From the NCBI RefSeq assembly GCF_001597745.1, contig NZ_LUHJ01000042.1, positions 1 to 64,000 of the forward strand: a stretch of DNA of 64,000 nucleotides. The letters are read 5' to 3'. Of the stretch, positions 8,002 through 16,428 are shown one piece after another. The position numbers and the translations under genes were made by a program. Position 1 is the stretch's first letter, and every line of letters begins with the position of its first letter. Origin of the DNA: Anabaena sp. 4-3 (GTDB lineage: Bacteria; Cyanobacteriota; Cyanobacteriia; Cyanobacteriales; Nostocaceae). The notes beneath the pieces are model-generated. The model did not search any database and had not been told where the DNA came from. It saw only the letters and a program-made list of their open reading frames with translations.

Positions 8002-9321
8002 ATGTCATCACCCCAAAGTTTACTAATTCGTCGCGCTGGCATTATCTTACCTAATGGTGAATTGATGGTAGGAGATGTGCTGATTCGCGATCGCCTGATT
8101 GTGGAAGTTGCGCCAGAAATTGCCACAACCACACCAGCCACAGAAATTGACGCACAAGGTTTAACTTTGTTGCCGGGAGTCATTGACCCGCAGGTACATT
8201 TTCGCGAACCAGGTTTAGAACATAAGGAAGATTTATTCACCGCCAGTTGTGCCTGTGCCAAAGGTGGAGTCACTTCTTTTTTAGAAATGCCCAATACTCG
8301 TCCTTTGACCACTAACCAACAGGCTTTAGACGACAAGTTACAACGCGCCTCCAATAAGTGCTTAGTTAATTATGGCTTTTTTATTGGGGCAACGGCAGAC
8401 AACTTACCAGATTTGCTTTCCGCCTCACCCACACCGGGAATCAAGATTTTCATGGGGTCAATGCACGGTCAACTGCTGGTTGATCAAGAAGCGTTACTAG
8501 AGTCAATATTTGCTCAAGGCCAGCGTTTGATTGCCGTTCATGCCGAAGACCAAGCCAGAATCAAGCAACGCCGCCAAGAATTTGCAGGTATTCATGATCC
8601 GGCGGTTCACTCTCAAATTCAAGATAATCAAGCAGCACTGTTAGCAACACAGTTGGCATTAAAACTTTCTAAAAAATATCAACGTCGTTTACATATTCTG
8701 CATATGTCAACGGCTGAGGAAGCAGAACTACTGCGTCAGGATAAACCCAGTTGGGTGACAGCAGAGGTGACACCACAGCATTTGTTGTTAAATACCAGTG
8801 CTTATGAAACGATTGGCACATTGGCACAGATGAATCCGCCGTTGCGATCGCCCCACGATAATCAAGTGCTGTGGCAAGCTTTGCGAGATGGCGTGATTGA
8901 TTTTATCGCTACCGATCATGCACCCCATACCCTAGAAGAAAAAGCCCAACAATATCCGAATACTCCCTCTGGAATGCCAGGGGTAGAAACTTCCTTAGCC
9001 TTGATGTTAACTGCGGCAATGGAAGGCAAATGTACAGTTGCTCAAGTGGTAAATTGGATGTCTAAGGCTGTAGCCGAAGCTTATGGTATCCCCAATAAAG
9101 GCGCGATCGCTCCCGGTTATGATGCTGATTTAGTCCTGGTAGATTTGAACACGTACCGTCCCGTCCGCCGAGAGGAACTATTAACCAAGAGTCGTTGGAG
9201 TCCCTTTGAAGGCTGGAATCTCACAGGCTGGGCTGTCACAACTATCGTCGGTGGTCAAATTGTCTACGACAAAGGCAAACTCAATACAGAAGTACGGGGT
9301 CAAGCTTTAACTTTTGTGTAG
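8002..9321 (+). CDS. pyrC: Dihydroorotase (class I)
   Basis: Catalyses ring closure of carbamoyl-aspartate to dihydroorotate in pyrimidine synthesis. I start at the ATG at 8002, which gives the usual 439 residues; an ATG at 7900 would add 34 unconserved ones. Amidohydrolase motifs are present: FLEMPNT, AVHAED, HILHMST, EVTPQHLLL and ATDHAPHT. In the first metal motif the sequence is DPQVHFREPG (62-71), so glutamine replaces the first histidine of the usual HxH. I recall the same variation in a subgroup of PyrC proteins. If catalysis is retained, the metal site must be built differently. Confidence 0.88.
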   Translation: MSSPQSLLIRRAGIILPNGELMVGDVLIRDRLIVEVAPEIATTTPATEIDAQGLTLLPGVIDPQVHFREPGLEHKEDLFTASCACAKGGVTSFLEMPNTRPLTTNQQALDDKLQRASNKCLVNYGFFIGATADNLPDLLSASPTPGIKIFMGSMHGQLLVDQEALLESIFAQGQRLIAVHAEDQARIKQRRQEFAGIHDPAVHSQIQDNQAALLATQLALKLSKKYQRRLHILHMSTAEEAELLRQDKPSWVTAEVTPQHLLLNTSAYETIGTLAQMNPPLRSPHDNQVLWQALRDGVIDFIATDHAPHTLEEKAQQYPNTPSGMPGVETSLALMLTAAMEGKCTVAQVVNWMSKAVAEAYGIPNKGAIAPGYDADLVLVDLNTYRPVRREELLTKSRWSPFEGWNLTGWAVTTIVGGQIVYDKGKLNTEVRGQALTFV

Positions 9322-9785
9322 TAAAGGTGATGAATCGCCAAACTAACTGTCCTAGCCTTCAGAGAAGTCAACAGTGATGCTGGTGCGGTCAAAATTCTTG
9401 ACCATTAGGGGCTGGTTTACCAAAATCATCAATATATTCATGATGATTTGTTGTCAGCCCGCCTCTATTTAATCACTACCACCCAACACTTCAGCATGCG
9501 ATCGCTTCTTTGATCATGTTCAATTAGTATTTTTACGCAAAAAACTTTAGGGTAAATATTTTATAAATCAGTTGGGTAGTATTTGTACTGGATATTTTCA
9601 TATAAATGCTAAACTAACGCCGGAAAATGTCTGATATTTTTATGAATTTCGAGTTAATCATAAGCATAACTTTTAATAAAAATTAAAAAAAATCAGTTTA
9701 TCTCATTATTAACAATTAGTTACTTTAGAAGTATAGCTCCTGAATTGGATTTGATAATTAAGTGCAAAGCCAGGTGAGACGGCTA

Positions 9786-9803
9786 GTACAGAAATTTCTG
9801 TAC
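9786..9803. promoter_or_regulatory. 18-base perfect palindrome
   Basis: GTACAGAAATTTCTGTAC reads the same on both strands. It begins with GTA and ends with TAC, but the spacing is 12 bases rather than the 8 of an NtcA site. It could be an operator for an unknown dimeric regulator, or a small cruciform. No gene start lies close by. Confidence 0.3.
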
Positions 9804-10136
9804 ATTAAACCTGTGTCCTTTTGTTTTTTGCGTTTAACTATCCGGATGTTTTAGCAAATAACTGTAGAGAACAATAGGTTGAAGTAACCGGGTAAGTAGC
9901 TGCGAAAACTATGTTTTATACATATAAAAATTTTATATGCACTTAATTTGTTCCCCATTAAAACTTATTTCTGACATTTGTGATTGCCTACTGATTAAGC
10001 AGTGATGTAGCTAAAAATCTTAGCATTACTTAGCAAAATCACGCTTCAAACGACCCCTAGGCATTCTTTCCAGCCAACCCAAGCACAAATCTACAGAGAT
10101 AATCAAGCAATGGGTTAACAGTAATAACCTGAGTGC

Positions 10137-10274
10137 ATGAAACAAAAAATTTTTACCAGTATGGACTGGTTAACTCAGACCTTACAAGAGCCTGAACAGC
10201 AAAATTATCCAAATAAAGGAACAGTTTATGTGAGTTTTGAGATCAATCTAATTTGTGGAAAAAGCAGGTATTAA
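10137..10274 (+). CDS. Possible 45-residue peptide
   Basis: ATG at 10137 to TAA at 10272-10274. The product begins MKQKIFTSMDWLTQTLQEPE and has no membrane span. There is no Shine-Dalgarno site and I know of no relative. It is the only sizeable start-to-stop frame in the middle of the large gap. It may be chance. Confidence 0.2.
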   Translation: MKQKIFTSMDWLTQTLQEPEQQNYPNKGTVYVSFEINLICGKSRY

Positions 10275-10755
10275 AAAAATCTCTTAACTTACTAGATATC
10301 GCCTGCGAAAACATTTTTGAAGACAATTTGAGTTAATTTTTTATCCATCTACTGCCATATTCACCGCGAGAATACGCAATGAGCGCAATTCTCACTCCGC
10401 AAGTTAGTAGATGGTAAATCTCACCAGATGTGCTTGTAAATCAGATTTCATTGAGTTTGGGATTAAAGCAGACAATTATGTTGATGATTTTTTTTGATGA
10501 GCGTGGTAGCGGTAGATAGAACGAGCGTGGAACTCTCCCTCGACTATCGTAGAATATTTGAGATTGTCGTCAGACAGTAAGGTTGGATGGGGAAATGACG
10601 CTGTTAGTGCTGATAAATTTAGGAAGATACGGGTGTGCTAGGGGGTGAATTTGTTAATTTACCCTCTTCATTGCCAAAATGGACTCTATTCACCTACCAA
10701 ACCTGATCCTGTAGAAGTGTTGACAGCGTTTTTACCCAAATTTAAGCAAAACATC

Positions 10756-11211
10756 TCACATAGCATTAATGAATTCGTTGATGGTGCAATTGAATGGTAT
10801 AATCCCGGCTTGACGAGTGCCTTCATTTCCATAAGTCAAATAGACTTGCAAATAACTACTTGGCTTATAAGGCATTCGTTCCGCCCACTCAATCGCTACA
10901 ATACCCGGAATCACCTCGACACCTTCCCAATAAATTTCTAGGTTTAATGCTGAAACCTCTTGTGGTTCTAAACGATACAAATCAAGATGGTAAAGGGGTA
11001 AGCGTCCTTGTGAATACTCATTAATCAGGGTAAAAGTAGGACTAACAATCGGCTCAGTTATTCCTAAACCTTGTGCAATACCCTGTACTAATGTAGTCTT
11101 ACCAGCACCTAAATCACCTTCTAGAAGAATCACACTACCAGCATTTAGAGTTTTTCCGAGACGGATACCCAAGTTTAGCGTTGCTTCGGCATTTGCGAGG
11201 AAAATTTTCAT
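10756..11211 (-). CDS. tsaE: tRNA threonylcarbamoyladenosine biosynthesis ATPase TsaE
   Basis: Supports t6A formation at position 37 of ANN-decoding tRNAs together with TsaB and TsaD. The 151-residue protein has the P-loop GDLGAGKTT (32-40), the family segment SPTFTLINEY and HLDLYRLE, and the IEWAER motif. Its start lies 11 bases after the stop of the YvcK-like gene, so both are likely on one transcript. Confidence 0.93.
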   Translation of the reverse strand: MKIFLANAEATLNLGIRLGKTLNAGSVILLEGDLGAGKTTLVQGIAQGLGITEPIVSPTFTLINEYSQGRLPLYHLDLYRLEPQEVSALNLEIYWEGVEVIPGIVAIEWAERMPYKPSSYLQVYLTYGNEGTRQAGIIPFNCTINEFINAM

Positions 11212-11222
11212 TTAATTAACCC

Positions 11223-12593
11223 TCATTTTCCATGATGCGCGCCACTGTACCACTTTAAGAGGACTTTTGCTAACTTTTGGGGATTGTGACGCACAAAGCC
11301 GGTTTCATCTTCGTACATGACGTTAGCCAAAACAATTCTTCTTCCGAGTTGGGAGACATCTTCCCTATCTAAAAATACAGGATGGGAATTTTGTTGAGCG
11401 TAGCGGATGAGTGATTGGGCTGAGGGTGATTTTTTGTGTATTAATACAGCATCAAATAGTTGTCTTTGTCCACAAGCCGCATCAATGGCGCGAATGTGAT
11501 CAGCAACCGTATAACCTTGAGTTTCTCCGGGTTGGGTCATAATGTTGCAGACATAAATGCGGGGGGCTTGAGATGCGGCGATCGCATCCGCAATGTCTGT
11601 AACTAATAAGTTAGGAATTATGCTTGTATAAAGACTCCCAGGGCCAATAATAATATAGTCAGCTTCTCTAATCGCTTTAATTGCGGCTGGTAAAGCTGGG
11701 GGATTTTCCGGAATGCAACCAATGTTAACAATTTTCCCGCCGGCTTTAGGGATGTTAGACTCACCCTCTATCCGACGACCATCAGCCAATTCTGCCCAAA
11801 GTCGAACATCACTTAAAGTAGCGGGTAAAACTTGTCCTCGCACGGCTAACACTTTGGAACTAGCCGCTACAGCCCGTTCTAAATCGCCAGTAATATCACT
11901 CATGGCTGTTAAAAACAAGTTACCAAAACTATGACCAGTCAACCCATCCCCGGCGCGAAAACGGTATTGAAATAATTCTGTTAATAATTTTTCTTCATCT
12001 GCTAAGGCTGCTAAACAGTTGCGAATATCCCCTGGTGGTAAGACACCAAATTCCTGGCGTAATCGCCCCGAAGAACCGCCATCATCGGCAACAGTGACAA
12101 TGGCAGTGATATTAGCACTGTAGGTTTTCAATCCCCTCAGCAAAGTAGATAGTCCTGTACCACCACCAATTACAACTATTTTCGGGCCTCGGTACAATCG
12201 ACGATGGGCTAATAATACATCTACAAGTTCCTCTTCTGCATCTGGCCTCAGCACTTGAGTAATTGAGCCAACGGTGCGAGTTTGTCCCCAAAGCAGTAGC
12301 AACAGACCAAAAAGTAGCACTAAAGGCCCACTCACATAGTTGGGTAAGATATAAGCGATCGCGCCCAAAAAATTCCGAATCAATTCCAACATCCAGAAAA
12401 TAGGGGTCAGCTTCACCCAAATAGCTAACCCCAAAATTGCCAGCAGTACACCGCCTAGGCTAATTAACAACCAACGTTTAATCGACAGTCCAGGGGATAA
12501 CCATTTGAACCACTGGTTCACACGATGGGAAGTTCGACTGCGCGACTGCTTTTGCAGTGCATTAAGGGCTTGTCTGAAAAAACCAATTGACAT
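11223..12593 (-). CDS. YvcK-like / CofD-fold protein (putative gluconeogenesis factor) with N-terminal membrane spans
   Basis: I start at the ATG at 12593 (MSIGFFRQ); a TTG at 12617 is an alternative. The 456-residue protein has an extended N-terminus with two hydrophobic spans (about 41-61 and 72-103), then the YvcK core with GGGTGLST (143-150) and [10 protein letters not shown] (170-179), and a [14 protein letters not shown] segment. In Bacillus, YvcK binds UDP-sugars and affects carbon metabolism and cell shape. The membrane-anchored N-terminus is absent from the Bacillus protein. It precedes tsaE. Confidence 0.87.
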   Translation of the reverse strand: MSIGFFRQALNALQKQSRSRTSHRVNQWFKWLSPGLSIKRWLLISLGGVLLAILGLAIWVKLTPIFWMLELIRNFLGAIAYILPNYVSGPLVLLFGLLLLLWGQTRTVGSITQVLRPDAEEELVDVLLAHRRLYRGPKIVVIGGGTGLSTLLRGLKTYSANITAIVTVADDGGSSGRLRQEFGVLPPGDIRNCLAALADEEKLLTELFQYRFRAGDGLTGHSFGNLFLTAMSDITGDLERAVAASSKVLAVRGQVLPATLSDVRLWAELADGRRIEGESNIPKAGGKIVNIGCIPENPPALPAAIKAIREADYIIIGPGSLYTSIIPNLLVTDIADAIAASQAPRIYVCNIMTQPGETQGYTVADHIRAIDAACGQRQLFDAVLIHKKSPSAQSLIRYAQQNSHPVFLDREDVSQLGRRIVLANVMYEDETGFVRHNPQKLAKVLLKWYSGAHHGK

Positions 12594-12766
12594 ACCTGAT
12601 TCGGAACAGTGGTACAAACAAAAATTAACAGAAAATGTACACTAACTGGTTTGAACACCAAGTATGAAATTATGGAACTTTGCACATCCATAAGACTACA
12701 GCCACATTGTCAAACCTGGCAATGTTGCGTATCAAACAATAACTTGGCATATTAAAAGATATTTTC

Positions 12767-13258
12767 ATGGAAAAACGCATTTTAGGCTTAGATCCAGGAC
12801 TGGCAATTTTAGGATTTGGGGCAATCACCTGTACAACCAACCCCATTCATGCCACAGAGACAATAGTCAATATTTTAGATTTTGGGGTAATCACAACTGC
12901 GGCTAATATAGATGTCGGAGAACGGTTATGTACTTTATTTGATGACTTGCACACTCTGATAGACAATGTACAACCCGATTTGGTAGCAGTTGAAAAATTA
13001 TTCTTCTATCGTATGTCAAGCACTATCCTTGTGGCACAAGCCAGAGGTGTAGTCATGTTAACTTTAGCGCAACACCATTTACCTTATGTAGAGTTTACCC
13101 CTGCTCAAATTAAACAAGCTTTAACAGGTTATGGTAATGCAGATAAATCAGAAGTGCAAGAAGCGGTAGCACGAGAGTTAAATTTAGATGTGATTCCCCA
13201 GCCAGATGATGCGGCGGATGGTTTGGCTGTGGCTTTGACAGCGTGTTTTCAGTTATGA
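12767..13258 (+). CDS. ruvC: Holliday junction resolvase RuvC
   Basis: Cuts Holliday junctions with RuvAB. The 163-residue protein shows the acidic active site: Asp9 in LGLDPG, Glu76 in VAVEKLFF, and the C-terminal pair in PQPDDAADG (Asp148, Asp151). Length is slightly short of the E. coli enzyme but complete. It is divergent from the YvcK/tsaE pair and is followed by the hairpin-module array. Confidence 0.95.
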   Translation: MEKRILGLDPGLAILGFGAITCTTNPIHATETIVNILDFGVITTAANIDVGERLCTLFDDLHTLIDNVQPDLVAVEKLFFYRMSSTILVAQARGVVMLTLAQHHLPYVEFTPAQIKQALTGYGNADKSEVQEAVARELNLDVIPQPDDAADGLAVALTACFQL

Positions 13259-13303
13259 TTTTTGGATTGAGAATACTGAAAAATACTAAAAATCAAAAAT
13301 TTG

Positions 13304-13416
13304 CTGAAAAAAAGGCTTGGCTTCACCAAGCCCTTATATACCAAGCATTTACTACACCAAGATTAATTTAATCCCTCTCTTACTTTAGTTCATCTCTCTA
13401 TAGGGTGTATACAAAT
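13304..13416 (-). ncRNA. Hairpin module A of a tandem small-RNA-like array
   Basis: Read on the minus strand, the module runs from an ATTTGTATACAC segment through a short imperfect hairpin and an AT-rich linker to a perfect GGCTTGG/CCAAGCC stem (13314-13332) followed by seven T. The linker has an 18-base block (13354-13371) found again in module F. No coding frame spans it. The polarity (U-run only on the minus strand) marks it as a terminator-ended transcript. Whether it has its own promoter is not resolved. Confidence 0.5.
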
Positions 13417-13452
13417 CTTGTTAAACCTGTTATGTACTCATTGTGCTAATTA

Positions 13453-13565
13453 TAAAAAAGGTTTGGTTGGTGACCAAACCTCGATGATTGCTGTGCTTAA
13501 CAACGTATCAAATTAATTTACACTGGCTTTTTTTTAAATAACATCTTCCTTAAGTATAAATCAAT
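13453..13565 (-). ncRNA. Hairpin module B of the array
   Basis: The stem GGTTTGGT/ACCAAACC (13460-13480) is followed on the minus strand by six T. The linker shares AAATTAAT and the upstream segment GGAAGATG with the other modules. The stem sequence differs from module A but pairing is intact. Just after its T-run, on the minus strand, comes TATAAT, which could serve module A as a -10 box. Confidence 0.45.
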
Positions 13566-13697
13566 TCGTTTGTGCATATAATTTGTTTTTAGCCAACTAA
13601 TAATTATACTATAAATTCCTCTCCATAGCAATCATGCACCGGGTAACTCTCCCCTAAAATCTGAAGCTGATTGCCAAATAAATTAGTAGTTGATCCA

Positions 13698-13815
13698 GTA
13701 AAAAAGAGGTCTGAGAAATTACTCAGCCTCTAGTTATACCAGGTGTTTACCATATATTTTAAATTTATTTCCAATTTGATAATAGTTCATCTATCAGAAA
13801 GATGTGTACAAATAC
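13698..13815 (-). ncRNA. Hairpin module C of the array
   Basis: The stem is GAGG-CTGAG/CTCAG-CCTC with one bulged base (13706-13730), followed on the minus strand by a T-run. The linker contains GGTAAACACCTGGTAT, matching module E closely, and the 5' end reads TATTTGTACACATC with a GATGAACTA segment shared with module A. A 67-codon frame overlapping here is not convincing. Confidence 0.5.
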
Positions 13816-13986
13816 TAGAAAATATGATATTAATCTCCCAAAAAATAGAATTTAAATATTCAATCAAATTTTGACGAAACCCAATGAATAGTCCCTGACA
13901 CATCATGAGTAATTCAGTCACAGATGTGCATTTGTTTTCATATCCGAAATGACGCAATAATAATGTATGTTCCTGATTCCAGGATA

Positions 13987-14103
13987 CCAAAAAGAAGACC
14001 CTGGCTAAAATTCCAGGGTTTACACACGTTTTTCAGGCATTAACAGGCTAAATTCTAACTTCTGTCCAAAACTTGTTCCCCTATCTCTAGAAAGATAGTA
14101 AGA
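13987..14103 (-). ncRNA. Hairpin module D of the array (divergent)
   Basis: The stem ACCCTGG/CCAGGGT (13998-14019) is followed by a CTTCTTTTT tract on the minus strand. The 5' hairpin is CTATCT/AGATAG (14081-14098). The linker keeps only GTAAAC-like traces of the consensus, so this is the most diverged copy. Confidence 0.4.
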
Positions 14104-14192
14104 TTTTTGAGGCTTTGATATTAATCACAATAGTTTGACAACACGCTCTGAGATTACTACAAAAAGGCGGAATTTTGTGTGACAAATTTTGA

Positions 14193-14304
14193 CAAAATAG
14201 GCTCGGTGATCAGCCAAGCCCATACATACCAAGAGTTTACCATAGGGATGATTATAATTAAAGTGATGCTTTAGTGCATCTATCTTTAGATATGTAATGC
14301 ACTG
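14193..14304 (-). ncRNA. Hairpin module E of the array
   Basis: The terminal stem (14200-14220) pairs GGCUUGG with CCGAGCC as minus-strand RNA, with one U-G wobble; on the plus strand the same position is a C-A mismatch. The linker has GGTAAACTCTTGGTAT. The 5' hairpin AGTGCAT/ATGCACT (14273-14303) is the longest of the set, and GATGCACTAAAG matches module A. Confidence 0.5.
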
Positions 14305-14407
14305 CCGGATGTTCTCTAGAGAGTTGCTGTATATACAAGATTTAGGTTAAATATGAGTTATGACAAAATTAATAATCCTCATAATATTCATAAATAGCAT
14401 TAACCTG

Positions 14408-14524
14408 TGGAAAAAAAGGTTTAGCTACTGCTAAACCTTTCTGGAAAGCAGTTATTTGACACACCAAGATTAATTTAAAACTACTCCTTCTCAAGGTCAT
14501 CTTCCTCAAGGATGTGTTCAAATT
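14408..14524 (-). ncRNA. Hairpin module F of the array
   Basis: The stem AGGTTTAGC/GCTAAACCT (14417-14438) is followed on the minus strand by seven T. The linker contains the 18-base block at 14461-14478 identical to module A, and the 5' end AATTTGAACACATC with GGAAGATG. This is the first module met by a transcript coming from the thioesterase gene. Confidence 0.5.
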
Positions 14525-14559
14525 GGCAATGATTTGATAGGGGATTATCCCTGAAAAAA

Positions 14560-14606
14560 CACAGAGAGTTTTCAGAGGCTGGGGACTGGGGTATCAGCCT
14601 CAGATA
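14560..14606 (-). terminator. Hairpin downstream of the thioesterase gene
   Basis: GAGGCTG (14575-14581) pairs with CAGCCTC (14595-14601). The loop is a GGGGACTGGGG repeat typical of Nostoc. It lies 55 bases past the thioesterase stop on that gene's strand and is followed by a T-containing tract, so it probably ends that transcript. Confidence 0.5.
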
Positions 14607-14658
14607 TTTCAAAAAACCCCATCTTTGATTTTGGTGCAAGATAGGTGCAAGATGTGTG

Positions 14659-15105
14659 TTAATTTATCTCTCTGGCTTTTCTTCTTTCTGCACTTTCTGT
14701 TTCTTTGCGGTTAGCTTCCAACCATTGGATAATTTCCCCAGGCAATTCTTGCTTAGTGCGACTACTTGCGTCAATACAAACGTGTCTAGTAACAGCTTTC
14801 GCAATGATTACGTCATCTGCATAAATTTCGTAGGTGATTTCCAATTTTTCCAGACTGATTTTTTGAGGTATTAAACTAATTAATAGCTTGTCTCCACAAA
14901 ATATTGGGCGGAAAAAATCCACGCTGGCATGAACAATGGGAAAAGCCACTTTTGGATGAGTAAAAAATTGTTGAATATTTATCCCTGATATTGCTAAAGA
15001 TTCTTCATAAGCTTCGTGACAAATGCTGAGGATATTAGCAAAATATACAACTCCAGCCGCATCAGTATCTTGAAAGCGAATAGTGCGATGATAAGTAAAA
15101 GACAT
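14659..15105 (-). CDS. Acyl-CoA thioesterase (4-HBT family), probable DHNA-CoA thioesterase
   Basis: I start at the ATG at 15105 ([11 protein letters not shown]), where the hotdog fold begins; an upstream start at 15150 adds a hydrophobic stretch not typical of the family. The 148-residue protein has the motif [16 protein letters not shown], with the catalytic Asp of the 4-hydroxybenzoyl-CoA thioesterase family. The cyanobacterial Slr0204 group hydrolyses 1,4-dihydroxy-2-naphthoyl-CoA in phylloquinone synthesis, and this sequence is close to that type. Substrate assignment is by family. Confidence 0.82.
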   Translation of the reverse strand: MSFTYHRTIRFQDTDAAGVVYFANILSICHEAYEESLAISGINIQQFFTHPKVAFPIVHASVDFFRPIFCGDKLLISLIPQKISLEKLEITYEIYADDVIIAKAVTRHVCIDASSRTKQELPGEIIQWLEANRKETESAERRKAREIN

Positions 15106-15194
15106 AACTAAAAAGGAAAATTTAACAATAAAAAATAGCAGGATGATCACCTGCTATCTGGACTAATTTTACTGTATTTTCAAAGCAAAATTGA

Positions 15195-16259
15195 TTACTT
15201 TAAGGGATAGTATATGTCTTCGGAGGTAGGATTGAGGTAGGGGCGTTGCCAATCAATAGAGTGATGTTGAAAGTGTTGTTTAATTGCTTTCATTCTTTCT
15301 TCTACGGCATTCTTACCTGTATGCCAAGCTTCTAATAAGGCATTCGCGAGAATTTGGCAACGATTCATGCCAAAACTTTCTGGGGTAGCTAATTTTTGTG
15401 TAGGTTCTTCCGCTAGTCCTAACCCTGGTGCTAAATACTTGGTAAATAATGGTATTTCTGGCTGAAAATAAGTTTGATTTTCTTGATAAATAACTTGTAG
15501 AATTTTGTGGATTACTGTATAGTATTCTCGGTCAAAGTAGAGTAGACCAGAATCATAGCGTTCATAGGCAGTAGGATTGTAGAGAACTTGAAATGTAAAG
15601 GGGATAGCGGCTGCATTTAATTGCTGCGTCAGATGATCCATGATAGCGATCGCACCCGCCGGATTGAAGTTAAAATAAATCCTCACTGCGCCGAAATCAC
15701 CATCTAAATTTCCTTGCTGTTCTTGCCCCAGATTGCTGACAGCCAAGTAATAACCATTTTGCAAGCGGTTATTAGGCATCCAAATGGCGACTGATTCCCC
15801 GACTTTGACGGATTTTTTTCCGGTTTGAAGATGGCAATCTGGCTCAATATATAAAGTTAAACCATCTTTAGTCACTGCCATACTACCATCTGGTTCTTTT
15901 CGCAACACTTGCCAATTGGGGTCAAAATAACCTCTACCATGATTACTAGCTTGCAGTTGTTGATAAAATCCCCAATCGATATCTACAACCGAATTAGTGG
16001 CTAAATTTTGTGGAATTGGATAATTAGCATGACTATGTGCAACTGCCAAACTGCTTTGTAATGCACCATTATAATAAATACCGTAAATAAAATTACGTAA
16101 CAGTAAGTTGAGATATTTATGTTGTAAAGCCGTCGAATTTTGGCGAAATCTGTCTGCTACTTTCGGTGGTAAAGCAAAAGGTTGATAATGGGGATGGTAG
16201 ATGCAAAAGTTTGGCTCAATCTGGATGTTAGTGGCAATGTCTATCAAGGAATTTAGCAT
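15195..16259 (-). CDS. HopA1-family (T3SS effector-like) protein, possible phosphoserine/threonine lyase
   Basis: A 354-residue soluble protein that I place in the HopA1 family from segments such as YGIYYNGA, GRGYFDPNW, VRIYFNFNPAGA, YERYDSGLLYFDREYY and LAEEPTQKLATPESFGMNRC. Bacterial HopA1 proteins paired with an APH-type kinase carry out Ser/Thr dehydration in class V lanthipeptides (for example the pristinin SprH3/SprPT pair) and in thioamitides. The kinase gene lies directly upstream on the same strand (170-base gap). No precursor peptide is evident nearby. The role in RiPP maturation is inference. Confidence 0.72.
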   Translation of the reverse strand: MLNSLIDIATNIQIEPNFCIYHPHYQPFALPPKVADRFRQNSTALQHKYLNLLLRNFIYGIYYNGALQSSLAVAHSHANYPIPQNLATNSVVDIDWGFYQQLQASNHGRGYFDPNWQVLRKEPDGSMAVTKDGLTLYIEPDCHLQTGKKSVKVGESVAIWMPNNRLQNGYYLAVSNLGQEQQGNLDGDFGAVRIYFNFNPAGAIAIMDHLTQQLNAAAIPFTFQVLYNPTAYERYDSGLLYFDREYYTVIHKILQVIYQENQTYFQPEIPLFTKYLAPGLGLAEEPTQKLATPESFGMNRCQILANALLEAWHTGKNAVEERMKAIKQHFQHHSIDWQRPYLNPTSEDIYYPLK

Positions 16260-16428
16260 TGTTTTCGCAGCAGCATCTAGGATGAATTAATTCAAAGTTA
16301 AAAATTGATACCTGTAAACCACCTACAAGATAAATATCTTGATCCTTTAGTTACTTCGGAGTGCAGCAAAATCTGGGCGGAATATACACTCAAATCTGAA
16401 TGAATCAGCTAGTTTTGAGTGATTGCTG

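Larger units (their letters stand above)
9322..10755. other. 1.4-kb intergenic region, no convincing gene
   Basis: This AT-rich stretch between pyrC and tsaE has no ORF I would defend except a 45-codon frame at 10137. It contains an 18-base perfect palindrome (9786-9803). A frame starting at 10645 runs antisense through tsaE and is a shadow. I see no RNA gene or insertion sequence. The region may be decayed sequence or hold untranslated RNA. Confidence 0.5.

Noticed and set aside
9786..9803. NtcA or LexA binding site
   Set aside because: The palindrome has GTA and TAC at its ends, but the spacing is 12 rather than 8, and it does not fit the LexA boxes I know.
10645..10941. 98-codon plus-strand frame
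   Set aside because: Its second half runs antisense through tsaE, whose motifs are clear; the frame has no ribosome site.
7824..12687. 14-base match in inverted orientation (GGATGTGCAAAGTT) between about 7826 and 12674
   Set aside because: A few such matches are expected by chance in 64 kb; no surrounding similarity.
13787..13990. 67-codon minus-strand frame within the module array
   Set aside because: It covers parts of modules C and D without matching their repeat structure, and composition looks random.
13304..14524. CRISPR array
   Set aside because: The units are not identical repeats with unique spacers; they are diverged hairpin modules with a T-run, unlike CRISPR repeats.
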